From: Acinetobacter radioresistens DSM 6976 = NBRC 102413 = CIP 103788
Lineage (GTDB): Bacteria > Pseudomonadota > Gammaproteobacteria > Pseudomonadales > Moraxellaceae
Assembly: GCF_006757745.1 (NCBI RefSeq)
Contig: NZ_AP019740.1
Coordinates: 1,178,001-1,242,000, forward strand
Direction of reading: 5' to 3'
Length of the DNA: 64,000 nucleotides
In this document: piece by piece, positions 48,296 through 57,623 of the stretch
Numbering within the stretch: position 1 is the first letter of the stretch
How the letters are laid out: each line of letters opens with the position of its first letter
Position numbers and translations under genes: made by a program
The notes under the pieces: generated by a model
What the model was told of the DNA's origin: nothing
Database searches by the model: none
The model's input: only the letters and a program-made list of their open reading frames with translations

Positions 48296-49258
48296 ATGCA
48301 ATTAACGGAAGAAAAATTACTGGCTGCATATAAGAGTATGCGCGATATTCGTGAGTTTGAGGACCGGCTTCACGAAGAAAATACCATGGGTGATATTCCT
48401 GGATTTATTCACCTTTATAGTGGTGAGGAAGCAGTTGCAGTCGGTATTTGTGAAAATCTAACCGATAAGGATTACATTACCTCCACCCACCGGGGCCATG
48501 GGCACTGTATTGCTAAAGGATGTGATATCCATGCCATGATGCTTGAGATTTTCGGTAAAGATGCCGGCCTGTGTCGTGGTAAAGGTGGTTCAATGCATAT
48601 TGCAGACCTCGACAAGGGCATGCTGGGTGCAAACGGTATTGTAGGAGGTGGACCTCCTTTAGCAATTGGAGCAGCTTTGACTGCTAAAACTTTGAAAACC
48701 GGTGGTATAGGTCTGTCATTTACGGGTGATGGGGGGTCAAATCAGGGTCTCACTTTTGAAGCGATGAATATGGCTGTAGTATTGCAACTTCCAGTCATAT
48801 TTGTATTTGAAAACAATGGCTTTGGTGAAGGTACCGGTCATGACTATGCAGTAGGAAGTAAAGATATTGCTGGTCGGGCAGCAGGTTTTGGTTTACCTGC
48901 AGTCAAGGTTGACGGTACAGATTTCTTTGCAGTCTATGAAGCTGCCCAGCAGGCAATTGAGCGAGCCAGAAATGGTGGTGGACCAAGTGTAATTGAAACA
49001 ATTACCAACCGCTTCTATGGTCATTTCGAAGGTGACCCTGGGTTAATCCGTTCTAAAGATGAAGTGGATTATGTAAAAGAACATCGCGATCCATTAAAAA
49101 TTTTCCGTAAAAAAGTTAAAGACCAGATTGATCTGGCAAAGCTCGATGCAATTGATGCTGAGTCTAAAGCTAATGTAGACGACGCTGTAGCAAAAGCCCG
49201 TGCTGCCAAATACCCAGAAGTTTCCCAGCTTCTGACCGATGTTTATGTCTCTTACTAA
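48296..49258 (+). CDS. acoA: Acetoin dehydrogenase E1 alpha subunit (TPP-dependent)
   Basis: The 320-residue E1 alpha has the TPP-binding GDGGSNQGLTFEAMNMAVVLQLPVIFVFENNGFGEGT (G-D-G...N-N, about 143-180), the HRGHGHCIAKG block and the GKGGSMHIADLDKGMLGANGIVGGG region typical of AcoA. With AcoB, AcoC and AcoD it splits acetoin to acetaldehyde and acetyl-CoA. AAAAAGGAAAAGGAT lies before the ATG. Confidence 0.94.
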   Translation: MQLTEEKLLAAYKSMRDIREFEDRLHEENTMGDIPGFIHLYSGEEAVAVGICENLTDKDYITSTHRGHGHCIAKGCDIHAMMLEIFGKDAGLCRGKGGSMHIADLDKGMLGANGIVGGGPPLAIGAALTAKTLKTGGIGLSFTGDGGSNQGLTFEAMNMAVVLQLPVIFVFENNGFGEGTGHDYAVGSKDIAGRAAGFGLPAVKVDGTDFFAVYEAAQQAIERARNGGGPSVIETITNRFYGHFEGDPGLIRSKDEVDYVKEHRDPLKIFRKKVKDQIDLAKLDAIDAESKANVDDAVAKARAAKYPEVSQLLTDVYVSY

Positions 49259-49274
49259 AGGAATAGTAAAGCAA

Positions 49275-50294
49275 ATGCCAAATAAAAGTTACCGTAACGC
49301 GATTAAAGAAGCGATTGAATTAGAAATGCGCCGTGACCCGACTGTATTTGTAGTCGGTGAAGACGTACGTGGTGGTCATGGTGGTAAAAATACTGAAGAT
49401 AATGCCCTTGAAGGCTTTGGTGGCGTACTGGGTGTGACCAAGGGTTTATGGTCTGAGTTCGGCTCTGAACGTGTGATCGATACCCCAATTACAGAATCTG
49501 CGATTATCGGTATGGCTGCAGGTGCAGCAGCAACCGGTTTACGGCCTGTAGCTGACCTGATGTTTATGGATTTCTATGGGGTATGCCATGACATGCTTTA
49601 TAACCAGGCTGCGAAGTTCCGCTATATGTTTGGAGGTAAAGCCAAAGCACCTATGGTAGTACGTGGCATGATCGGCGCCGGTTTCTCAGCCGCAGCCCAG
49701 CATTCACAGTCACCATATAATGTCTTTGCTGCAGTACCCGGTTTGAAGGTGGTCGTACCTTCTAGTCCTTATGATGTAAAAGGTCTGTTGATTCAGGCAA
49801 TTCGTGATGATGACCCGGTAGTATTTTGTGAACACAAACTGCTGTATGACATTAAAGGCGAGGTTCCGGATGATGCCTATACCATTCCTTTTGGCGTAGC
49901 CAATTACACCCGTGAAGGAACAGATGTCACCATTATTGCTTTAAGTTTAATGGTACACCGTGCCAATGAGGTTGCAGATAAACTGGCAAAAGAGGGAATT
50001 TCGGTAGAAGTGGTAGATCCAAGAACTATTTCGCCTCTAGATGAAGAAGGTATCCTTGAATCTGTAGCCTCGACTGGCCGTGTAGTAATTGTTGATGAGT
50101 CTGCGGCACGTTGTGGTTTTGGTCATGATATTGCTGCCCTGATTGCCCAGAAAGGATTTCATTATCTGAAAGCCCCAATTGAACTGGTGACTCCTCCTCA
50201 TACACCTGTACCGTTCTCACCTGTATTGGAAAAAGAATGGATTCCGAGTGTAGAGCGTATTGAACAGGCTGTACGAAAAACTTTGGAGGCTTAG
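49275..50294 (+). CDS. acoB: Acetoin dehydrogenase E1 beta subunit
   Basis: From ATG 49275 (MPNKSYRNAIKEAIELEMRRDP) the protein has 339 residues; an in-frame start at 49239 would overlap acoA and add 12 residues foreign to the family. VFVVGEDVRGGHGG, DTPITESAIIGMAAGAA, VVPSSPYDVKGLLIQAIRDDDPVVFCEHKLLYD and VVDPRTISPLDEEGI are conserved transketolase-fold blocks. It pairs with AcoA. Confidence 0.93.
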   Translation: MPNKSYRNAIKEAIELEMRRDPTVFVVGEDVRGGHGGKNTEDNALEGFGGVLGVTKGLWSEFGSERVIDTPITESAIIGMAAGAAATGLRPVADLMFMDFYGVCHDMLYNQAAKFRYMFGGKAKAPMVVRGMIGAGFSAAAQHSQSPYNVFAAVPGLKVVVPSSPYDVKGLLIQAIRDDDPVVFCEHKLLYDIKGEVPDDAYTIPFGVANYTREGTDVTIIALSLMVHRANEVADKLAKEGISVEVVDPRTISPLDEEGILESVASTGRVVIVDESAARCGFGHDIAALIAQKGFHYLKAPIELVTPPHTPVPFSPVLEKEWIPSVERIEQAVRKTLEA

Positions 50295-50295
50295 G

Positions 50296-51846
50296 ATGAG
50301 CGAAATTAAAACACTAGAAATCCCAAAATGGGGATTATCTATGGAAGAAGGAACTATTGCCCAATGGTTAATTCAAGAAGGAAGCCAGTTCAGTAAAGGA
50401 CAAGAAATTTGTGAAATTGAAACTACAAAAATTGTAAACGTCCTGGAGGCACCTTTTGACGGAACATTGAGAAAAATACTGGCAAAAGATGGTGAAACCC
50501 TGCCAGTCGGTGGGTTGATTGCAGTTTGTGCCAATGATGATGTCACAGATGATGATATACAGGCATTTGTACAGTCACTTGATCAAGGGACAGCAGCTTC
50601 GGCAAGCTCTGCACCGGACAGTACTCCGGCTGAAGACAAAACCGAACAGACTGCACCAGTAGAGCAGCTGAGTTCATCAACTGTGAAAGCTGAAACATCA
50701 TCTGCTACCCGGAAAACTTCTCATAGTGCCGGTGACTATATTATTCCTGCGTCTTTACAAGGCTATCAGCCACCAGATGACCTGTTTATTACACCACATG
50801 CCCAGAAACTGGCAGAAAAATATAATTTGGATTTAACCAAGGTTACAGGTTCGGGACGCGAAGGGCGTATTAGTATCGCTGATCTTCAGGCAGCAGTGCA
50901 GGGCGCAGGTGGACAATGGCCAGATGTTAAGCATCAGGCCAGTACAAAAGCTGCAAAATCTAACGCTGATGACAGTCAGGTTGCTGCTACACCTGTAGCT
51001 CGGCGTCTGGCCAAGCAATGGGGCATTAATCTGCATGACTGTCGCGCCTCGGGAACAAGAGGCCGGGTCTGCAAAGAAGATGTTGAAGCAGTGTATAACC
51101 GTGAACACAAGTCTGCTCATACAGAAACTTCATTGAATGCAACTCAGCCCGAACAGGCAAAAGTAACCAGTATTCCAATGAATGCCATGCGTAAAGCCAT
51201 TGCTTCACGTTTACAGGCAGCAAAACGTAATGCGCCACATTTTCGTTTAACTGTTGACTTGAATGTTGAGGCGATACAGACATTACGTGCACAGATTAAT
51301 GAGTCCGTGCCTCAGGTCAAACTGTCTATCAATGATATGCTCATCAAGGCAGCAGCTGCGGCGTTGATTAAAGTACCTGAAGTAAATGTACAGTTTGATG
51401 AAGAGTCACAATCAATTTTACAGTTTGATCAGGCCGATATTTCTGTGGCTGTGGCTATTCCTAATGGCCTTATTACTCCAATTATCAAAGCTGCAAATCA
51501 GAAATCGCTTGCTGAGATTTCTGGAAATATGCGGGACTTGGCCACGCGGGCAAAAACTGGAAAGTTAACTCCGGATGAATTTCAGGGGGGAAGTTTCAGT
51601 ATTTCTAACCTGGGAATGCTGGGTATCAAACACTTTGACGCCATTATCAATCCGCCTCAAGGTGCTATTTTGGCTTTGGGTGCTTCAGAGGCTCGAGCAG
51701 TGGTAGAGCATGATCAGATTGTTATTCGGCAGATGGTGACAGCAACTTTATCCTGTGACCACCGGGTGATTGATGGAGCAGTTGGGGCGAAATTCTTGGC
51801 CAGCTTTAAAAAGTTTGTCGAGAATCCAGCATTAATACTGGTATAG
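50296..51846 (+). CDS. acoC: Acetoin dehydrogenase E2, dihydrolipoamide acetyltransferase, with two subunit-binding domains
   Basis: ATG 50296 with GGAGG eight bases before it gives 516 residues. A lipoyl domain comes first (lipoyl lysine about 45 in EIETTKIVN). An Ala/Ser/Thr-rich linker follows, then two peripheral subunit-binding-like motifs: FITPHAQKLAEKYNLDL...GSGREGRISIADL (about 164-197) and ATPVARRLAKQWGINL...ASGTRGRVCKEDV (about 231-263). A catalytic domain follows, ending in the CDHRVIDGAVG active-site motif. Most E2 chains carry one such binding domain. It takes the acetyl group made by AcoAB and passes it to CoA. Confidence 0.92.
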   Translation: MSEIKTLEIPKWGLSMEEGTIAQWLIQEGSQFSKGQEICEIETTKIVNVLEAPFDGTLRKILAKDGETLPVGGLIAVCANDDVTDDDIQAFVQSLDQGTAASASSAPDSTPAEDKTEQTAPVEQLSSSTVKAETSSATRKTSHSAGDYIIPASLQGYQPPDDLFITPHAQKLAEKYNLDLTKVTGSGREGRISIADLQAAVQGAGGQWPDVKHQASTKAAKSNADDSQVAATPVARRLAKQWGINLHDCRASGTRGRVCKEDVEAVYNREHKSAHTETSLNATQPEQAKVTSIPMNAMRKAIASRLQAAKRNAPHFRLTVDLNVEAIQTLRAQINESVPQVKLSINDMLIKAAAAALIKVPEVNVQFDEESQSILQFDQADISVAVAIPNGLITPIIKAANQKSLAEISGNMRDLATRAKTGKLTPDEFQGGSFSISNLGMLGIKHFDAIINPPQGAILALGASEARAVVEHDQIVIRQMVTATLSCDHRVIDGAVGAKFLASFKKFVENPALILV

Positions 51847-51855
51847 GAGCTGGAC

Positions 51856-53256
51856 ATGACAGGAAATCAGTATGATTTAATTGTTGTGGGTGCAGGTCCG
51901 GGTGGATATGTGGCTGCAATACGTGCAGCTCAGCTTGGCCTTAATACAGCAATTATCGAAGAAAAACATCTGGGGGGGATCTGCCTGAACTGGGGCTGTA
52001 TCCCGACCAAGGCTTTATTGAGTGGAGCTGACTTGGCCTATCAGCTTAAGCATGCTGGAAACTTTGGTTTCACTCTTCCACAAATTGATTTTGATCTGAG
52101 TCAACTGGTTAAACATAGCCGCCAAGTCTCGCAGCAACTGGTACAGGGAATCGAGCACCTTCTCAAGAAAAATGGTGTAGAGGTTATATTTGGACGGGCC
52201 AAGCTGCAGGCGAAAGAAACGCTTGAGATAATCGATGAGAGCGGTAAAGCACGCATTTTAAAAGCACCTCATATCATTTTAGCAACAGGTGCCAGAGCTC
52301 GAACTTTGCCTGGTCTGCCTGTCAATGGCACCGAGATCTGGAGTTACCGGGAAGCGCTAGTCCCGGAACAATTGCCTGAATCTTTACTGGTAGTCGGTTC
52401 TGGCGCTATAGGCAGTGAATTTGCCAGTTTATATCATGATCTAGGCTGTGAGGTTACTCTTATTGACGTTGCTCAGCAGATTTTGCCTACTGAAGATGCA
52501 GAAGTTGCAGAATATATGCGTAAGCAGTTTGAGCAGCGCGGTATGAAAGTGATTACTGGCTGTTCATTACAAAATGTCCAGGTTACCGGAGGTCAGGTAC
52601 AGTGTGAACTTCATAGCTCACAGGGCAAACAAGAGCAAGTGTTTGATCGGGTTCTGTCTGCAATAGGTGTACAACCGAATGTAGAAAAACTGGGACTGGA
52701 ACAGTTAGAAGTAGAGTTTAAGCAGGGCTTTATTCAGGTGGATGAATACTGCCGCACAAATGTCGTGGGGCTCTATGCAATTGGTGATGTGGCGGGTGCA
52801 CCATGTCTGGCTCATAAAGCCAGTCATGAAGCTATTCTTTGTGTAGAAAAAATTGCAGGACTCACAAATCTTCACTCTCTAGACCGTACTCAAATTCCTG
52901 GCTGTATTTTTACTCATCCTCAGGTTGCCAGTATTGGTTTGACTGAAGCGCAGGCCAAAGCGCAAGGCCATCATATCCAGACTGGGAAATTTCCTTTTCA
53001 GGCAAATGGCAAGGCACTGGCCTTAAAACAAACTGCCGGTTTTGTAAAAACTGTATTTGATAAAGAGACTGGCGAGCTGCTCGGAGCACATATGGTCGGT
53101 CATGAAGTTACTGAACATATTCAGGGTTTCGCAATTGCCAAATATCTGGAAGCTACCGACGAAAGCTTGGCACAGGTCATTTTTCCTCATCCTACGTTAT
53201 CAGAAGCAATGCATGAATCGGTATTAGCTTCCCTACAGCGGGCAATACATATTTGA
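51856..53256 (+). CDS. acoD: Dihydrolipoyl dehydrogenase E3 of the acetoin complex
   Basis: The 466-residue flavoprotein has the FAD motif VVGAGPGGYVAAIRAAQLG, the redox disulfide in GGICLNWGCIPTKALL (Cys about 43 and 48), the NAD motif VVGSGAIGSEFASLYHDLG and the C-terminal HPTLSEAMHESV with the catalytic histidine. It reoxidises lipoamide on AcoC. It starts ten bases after acoC, with AGGAGCTGGAC as ribosome binding site. Confidence 0.94.
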   Translation: MTGNQYDLIVVGAGPGGYVAAIRAAQLGLNTAIIEEKHLGGICLNWGCIPTKALLSGADLAYQLKHAGNFGFTLPQIDFDLSQLVKHSRQVSQQLVQGIEHLLKKNGVEVIFGRAKLQAKETLEIIDESGKARILKAPHIILATGARARTLPGLPVNGTEIWSYREALVPEQLPESLLVVGSGAIGSEFASLYHDLGCEVTLIDVAQQILPTEDAEVAEYMRKQFEQRGMKVITGCSLQNVQVTGGQVQCELHSSQGKQEQVFDRVLSAIGVQPNVEKLGLEQLEVEFKQGFIQVDEYCRTNVVGLYAIGDVAGAPCLAHKASHEAILCVEKIAGLTNLHSLDRTQIPGCIFTHPQVASIGLTEAQAKAQGHHIQTGKFPFQANGKALALKQTAGFVKTVFDKETGELLGAHMVGHEVTEHIQGFAIAKYLEATDESLAQVIFPHPTLSEAMHESVLASLQRAIHI

Positions 53257-53332
53257 AAACATGGAAGAGCTTATCTGGTTTAGCTTGATAAGCTCATTCT
53301 TCTTACAGAAAACTGATTAATCAGGAGCAGTA

Positions 53333-54391
53333 ATGAAAGCAGCTCGTTTTTATGATAAAGGCGATATTCGCATTGAAGATATTCCGGAGCCACAAGTTAC
53401 ACCAGGTACAGTCGGTATTCAGGTTGCCTGGTGTGGCATTTGTGGAACCGATCTGCATGAGTTTATGGATGGTCCAATTTTTATTCCGCCTTGTGGCCAT
53501 CCGCATCCAATCTCGGGCGAATCTGCTCCGGTAACGATGGGACATGAGTTTTCCGGAGTTGTATACGCTGTGGGTGAAGGGGTTAATGATATTCAGATTG
53601 GTCAGCATGTGGTGGTTGAACCTTATATCATCGCTGACGATGTGCCGACTGGGCCTAATGATGCTTATCATCTGTCGAAGAATATGAATTTTATTGGTTT
53701 AGGAGGGCGAGGCGGTGGTCTATCGGAAAAAATAGCCGTGCAGCGTCGTTGGGTACACCCAATTTCCAATAAAATACCATTGGATCAAGCTGCACTGATT
53801 GAGCCTTTGTCGGTAGGTCATCATGCTTATATCCGTAGTGGCGCACAAGCCGGAGACATTGCACTGGTTGGGGGTGCAGGGCCTATAGGTTTGTTGTTAT
53901 CAGCTATTTTAAAGGTTAAAGGACTCACTGTTATTATTAGTGAGTTAAGTGCTAAACGTAAAGAAAAAGCAAGAGAGGCTGGTGTTGCAGATTATATTCT
54001 GGACCCTTCAGAAGTTGATGTGGTTACGGAAGTCATGAAAATTACTCAAGGCCAAGGTGCAGATGTTGCTTTTGAATGTAGTAGTGTAAATAAAGTACTA
54101 GATACTCTCGTAGCTGCGATGAAGCCGGCTGGTGTACTGGTCATTGTATCAATTTGGAGTCATCCAGCCACAGTAAATGTTCACAGTGTTGTTATGAAAG
54201 AACTTGATATTCGTGGCACCATTGCTTATGTCAACGACCATCAGGCAACAATCAAATTGGTGGAAGACGGTAAAATTAATTTGCAACCTTTTATTACACA
54301 GCGCATTCAACTCGATGACTTGGTTTCGCAGGGTTTTGAAACTCTGATCCATAACAATGAGTCAGCTGTTAAAATTATTGTCCATCCCTAA
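53333..54391 (+). CDS. 2,3-butanediol dehydrogenase, zinc-dependent (MDR superfamily)
   Basis: The 352-residue medium-chain dehydrogenase has WCGICGTDLHEFMDGP (catalytic zinc cysteine), VTMGHEFSGVVYAVGEGV, EPLSVGHHAYIRSG and the NAD motif VGGAGPIGLLLSAIL. These match the (R,R)-butanediol dehydrogenase (BdhA/ButB) group. It would oxidise 2,3-butanediol to acetoin, the substrate of the adjacent AcoABCD complex. It is 76 bases after acoD in the same direction, so probably in one operon. Confidence 0.88.
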   Translation: MKAARFYDKGDIRIEDIPEPQVTPGTVGIQVAWCGICGTDLHEFMDGPIFIPPCGHPHPISGESAPVTMGHEFSGVVYAVGEGVNDIQIGQHVVVEPYIIADDVPTGPNDAYHLSKNMNFIGLGGRGGGLSEKIAVQRRWVHPISNKIPLDQAALIEPLSVGHHAYIRSGAQAGDIALVGGAGPIGLLLSAILKVKGLTVIISELSAKRKEKAREAGVADYILDPSEVDVVTEVMKITQGQGADVAFECSSVNKVLDTLVAAMKPAGVLVIVSIWSHPATVNVHSVVMKELDIRGTIAYVNDHQATIKLVEDGKINLQPFITQRIQLDDLVSQGFETLIHNNESAVKIIVHP

Positions 54392-54462
54392 ATACTCAGA
54401 AAAAACAAGCAGACGTTTTAATTGCTTATCAATAATTTAACAATAATATATAAGGAAAAATA

Positions 54463-55248
54463 ATGAATAAGGGATTAATGAATAAAATCGCCGTTGTAAC
54501 AGGCGCAGCGCAAGGTATAGGGCGTGGTATTGCTCTAAGACTGGCTCAGGAAGGTGTACATGTAGCCTTGGTAGATCTGAATGAACAACGACTTAATCAA
54601 GTAAAACAGGAAATTGAAAATTTAAAGGTAAAAGCCAGTATTTTTGTTGCTGATATCAGTCAGCGTGATCAGGTGTATGCCAGTATTGAACATGCCGAGC
54701 AGTCTTTAGGTGGTTTTGATATTATGATCAATAATGCTGGAATTGCTCAGGTTCAGCCTCTTGATGCAGTGACACCTGAAGGACTGCAAAAAATTAGCGG
54801 TATTAATATTGGTGGAGTTCTGTGGGGTATTCAGGCCGCAGCTCGAAAATTTAAAGCGCGCCAGCAAAAAGGTAAAATTATTAATGCAGCTTCTATTGCA
54901 GGGCATGAAGGTTTTGCCATGTTAGGAGTATATTCGGCAACAAAATTCGCAGTCCGTGCTTTAACTCAGGCCGCAGCCAAGGAATATGCTTCACATGGCA
55001 TTACGGTAAATGCATATTGTCCGGGAGTAGTGGGCACAGATATGTGGGTAGAAATTGATAAAAGATTCTCTAAAATTACCCATACCCCAATTGGTGAAAC
55101 ATACAAAAAATATGTGAGTGGTATTGCACTAGGGCGTGCACAAACACCTGAAGACGTGGCTGCGCTGGTTGCTTTTTTATCGAGTGAAGATGCCGATTAT
55201 ATTACCGGGCAGGCAATTTTAACAGATGGAGGCATGATCTACCGCTAG
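54463..55248 (+). CDS. Acetoin/diacetyl reductase, short-chain dehydrogenase
   Basis: The 261-residue SDR protein has the TGxxxGIG motif ([21 protein letters not shown]), NNAG, and the active site S...YxxxK in [62 protein letters not shown] ends it. This is close to the meso-butanediol dehydrogenase/acetoin reductase group (BudC), which interconverts diacetyl, acetoin and butanediol. TATAAGGAAAAATA before ATG 54463 favours this start over ATG 54478. It closes the acetoin cluster. Confidence 0.86.
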   Translation: MNKGLMNKIAVVTGAAQGIGRGIALRLAQEGVHVALVDLNEQRLNQVKQEIENLKVKASIFVADISQRDQVYASIEHAEQSLGGFDIMINNAGIAQVQPLDAVTPEGLQKISGINIGGVLWGIQAAARKFKARQQKGKIINAASIAGHEGFAMLGVYSATKFAVRALTQAAAKEYASHGITVNAYCPGVVGTDMWVEIDKRFSKITHTPIGETYKKYVSGIALGRAQTPEDVAALVAFLSSEDADYITGQAILTDGGMIYR

Positions 55249-55323
55249 TACAATATACACTGTCTAATTTTTAAAAATGTATGAACATAATCAGGCTTCT
55301 ACTTAAACACATTAAATAATAAA

Positions 55324-55371
55324 AGGCCTGAGTACATAGAATATAACACTATCTTATTTGTACTCAGGCCT
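55324..55371. repeat. 13-bp perfect inverted repeat after the acetoin cluster
   Basis: AGGCCTGAGTACA (55324-55336) is exactly complementary to 55359-55371 across 22 bases. It lies about 75 bases after the last acetoin gene and could terminate it, but the plus-strand side lacks a proper T-run directly after the stem. Confidence 0.55.
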
Positions 55372-55503
55372 GTATTTCCTTAAGTTTTTTAAGATGTTTT
55401 TGTCAAATTCTGCTGTTTATACATAATATTATCCAGCCACTAGTCCATTGAAATACTAAAAGTTATCACTATATATGACCTATAGTTTTTTAAATTTTCG
55501 CCT

Positions 55504-56157
55504 ATGTGTGCCAATTTTAAACCTGTTACGCGTGTTCAGGTGGATAAACTTCAGTTACCGGATATTCCTTTCGATTATCTCGAAGAAGTGTATCCAGCCT
55601 ATGATTTGCCTTTACTATTCAAGTCAGAATATGGCTTGGAATGGCGTAGCGTAATGTTCGGACTGGTGCCAAAGTGGGCTCAGGATAAAAGTTCGGCTAA
55701 ACGGACCTATAATGCCCGAAATGAAACTTTATTTGAAAAGCCAAGTTTCCAGGAGGCTGCATTTAAAGGTAAGTTTGGAGTTATTCCGGTGACCGAATTT
55801 TATGAAGCAAAATATATTGATGGTAAGGCTCAGCGTTGGGGAGTACGACGCAAAGATGGCCAAGGCTTTTTCATTGCTGCCATTTATGAAATCTGTAAAA
55901 TCAATGATGAAGTGATTCGCTCAGCCAGCATGATCACGATGGATGCAATAGACCATCCGATGATGAAGGAGTTTCATGAGCCAGGAAATATCAAACGTTC
56001 AGTGATTATAATTCCACATGAACGTCTGGATGAATGGCTGAGTGTAGGGCCTGCTAACTTCAACTCATTTATTGAAGGTTTTCCTGTTGAAGAGTTTGAG
56101 TGTTCTCATGTACCCAAGCCTAAAGTGGAAACGCCCCAGTTAAACTTTTTTGACTGA
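55504..56157 (+). CDS. SRAP (HMCES/YedK-like) abasic-site-protecting protein
   Basis: The 217-residue protein has Cys2 directly after the initiator methionine (MCANF), the nucleophile that crosslinks abasic sites in single-stranded DNA in YedK and HMCES. NARNET, VTEFYEAK and the late FHEP motif supply the expected Asn, Glu and His. The usual H-x-R-M-P block is replaced by HEPGNIKR, so this is a divergent subgroup. It is a single gene; its stop lies seven bases from the convergent marR gene. Confidence 0.88.
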   Translation: MCANFKPVTRVQVDKLQLPDIPFDYLEEVYPAYDLPLLFKSEYGLEWRSVMFGLVPKWAQDKSSAKRTYNARNETLFEKPSFQEAAFKGKFGVIPVTEFYEAKYIDGKAQRWGVRRKDGQGFFIAAIYEICKINDEVIRSASMITMDAIDHPMMKEFHEPGNIKRSVIIIPHERLDEWLSVGPANFNSFIEGFPVEEFECSHVPKPKVETPQLNFFD

Positions 56158-56163
56158 TGAAAG

Positions 56164-56631
56164 TTAATTTGAAAGATTTTTAAATAAGTGTTTAAGGCTT
56201 TCAATTAGTTTTTCAATCTGTAATGGAGTAAGCCCTTCAAAAGACTGTTCGAGTACTACTCCAGTAAGATCATTAATTTTAGTGGTCATTTCTTTGCCAT
56301 ACTCAGTGAGATTTACCCGTGTAATACGGCCATCCTCTTCACATGAATAGGTATTGACATAGCCTTCAGCTTTCAGGCGGTAAACAATTTTGGTTGTAGT
56401 CGACATTTTTGAAATGATCATCTCTGAAAGATCAGAAACACTGGCATGTGGTTTAGACTCAAGTGCCAGTAGAATACGTCGCCGTGAGTTATCTAATCCA
56501 TAACGCTTTAAGACATTGTCCATATTCTGCACATATTGTGCATGTACTTGAGTAATCCAATAGAATGGGAAGTCTTCAAGATTAAAATCCCCAGTGTTTG
56601 AAGGCAAAAACCGAGCATATTTTTTATTCAT
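56164..56631 (-). CDS. MarR-family transcriptional regulator
   Basis: The 155-residue protein has a winged helix-turn-helix (RRRILLALESKPHASVSDLSEMIISKMSTTTKIVYRLKAEGYV, about 50-92, then the wing SCEEDGRITRVNLTEYG) flanked by dimerisation helices. A perfect 16-bp palindrome 48 bases before its start suggests autoregulation. Its closest fellow genes on the same side are unknown membrane proteins. Ligand not predictable. Confidence 0.9.
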   Translation of the reverse strand: MNKKYARFLPSNTGDFNLEDFPFYWITQVHAQYVQNMDNVLKRYGLDNSRRRILLALESKPHASVSDLSEMIISKMSTTTKIVYRLKAEGYVNTYSCEEDGRITRVNLTEYGKEMTTKINDLTGVVLEQSFEGLTPLQIEKLIESLKHLFKNLSN

Positions 56632-56678
56632 ACGAGAATAACCCTAATTTTAATTATTTTTACAAAGTAAGTTTATTG

Positions 56679-56694
56679 TAAAACAATTGTTTTA
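56679..56694. promoter_or_regulatory. Perfect 16-bp palindrome in the marR promoter
   Basis: TAAAACAATTGTTTTA is fully self-complementary and lies 48-63 bases before the marR start, where its promoter should be. MarR proteins bind such palindromes. A closely matching copy occurs at 60682-60697 upstream of brnQ. Confidence 0.65.
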
Positions 56695-56792
56695 TACAAG
56701 AGAGTGGCTAAGTTTATTTTAGTATAAAAACTTTTATGAGCCCTTCACTGAGTTTGATATTTTTAGATTGACTATCGTTAGAACGACAAAGT

Positions 56793-56903
56793 GTGTCATT
56801 TGAGCAGTATTTTGATGAGATTTATAAGAAAAATGGCAAAACTGCTTTAAAAGCTGTAAGGAATGATTTTGACTCATATGTATTCTTTGAGATTTTTTAT
56901 TAA
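56793..56903 (+). other. Short open frame in the marR/57095 gap, possible gene remnant
   Basis: From GTG 56793 a frame of 36 codons reads SFEQYFDEIYKKNGKT and ends FFEIFY at a TAA (56901-56903). The frame is open seven codons further upstream but has no better start and no ribosome binding site. The composition looks protein-like, so it may be a decayed gene. It is equally possible that it is chance. Confidence 0.2.
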
Positions 56904-57094
56904 GATTTAAATAGCAAATAAAGTAGCTCAGCTATTTTGTATTTTCTGCCTCATTGATCAGTTTTACTTTAAAATAAAATTTTGTATTGGGTTTGAGAAT
57001 TACCAGTGATGTGATTCTTAACAAAATGAGTGACTTCATTGAATTTTATGTCTATAAAGAGAAGCTCTAGAAAAACAAATTATTAGAACATTCA

Positions 57095-57559
57095 ATGAAC
57101 ATGGATCAACTTACTTTCGCAACTAAACTTGCCATTCTGTTTAGCGGTATCTATTTATGGATTGGTATGCTAACAGGACTCTGGAAATATTATCAGATCA
57201 GAAAATCTGCGCATTCACGTGCTCATCCATATGTGGATATAGCTCACCGAAGTAGTTTGCTCTATGCTCCAGCAACACTCATTCTGGCTACACTGGGGCA
57301 TTTTACCATCTGGTCTGACTATGCAGTTCTCACCTGTATTGGGATCAATATATTATTTTTCAGCCTTTCTATATTAAGTTATATTTTACATGGAGTTTTA
57401 AAAGATACTGTTAATCAGTTTCAGGTGCCGCATCAACTTGGTAAATGGTATTTACCCAAAATTTTGATGACAATATTTATGTTTTTACTGGTAATTGGAG
57501 AATTAGTAGCAAGTGGTTTTCTAATAATAGGGACTGCGTATTATTTTGGATTTATCTAA
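57095..57559 (+). CDS. Hypothetical multi-pass membrane protein
   Basis: I do not recognise this 154-residue protein. Four hydrophobic segments are visible (LAILFSGIYLWIGMLTGLW; LLYAPATLILATLGHFTIW; VLTCIGINILFFSLSILSYIL; MTIFMFLLVIGELVASGFLIIG), with a basic, histidine-containing loop (RKSAHSRAHPYVDIAHRSS) after the first and another before the last. It has a normal ATG and stop and stands alone with long gaps on either side. Confidence 0.65.
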   Translation: MNMDQLTFATKLAILFSGIYLWIGMLTGLWKYYQIRKSAHSRAHPYVDIAHRSSLLYAPATLILATLGHFTIWSDYAVLTCIGINILFFSLSILSYILHGVLKDTVNQFQVPHQLGKWYLPKILMTIFMFLLVIGELVASGFLIIGTAYYFGFI

Positions 57560-57623
57560 ACAAGCCTAGAGGCTAAAAAATAATTTTTTATTATATAAAG
57601 ATGGATGATTGCTCATCCATCTC

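Larger units (their letters stand above)
56632..57094. other. 463-base gap between marR and a membrane protein gene
   Basis: It holds the marR palindrome and the short frame at 56793-56903 listed separately. The remainder is AT-rich and shows no other supported feature. Confidence 0.4.
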
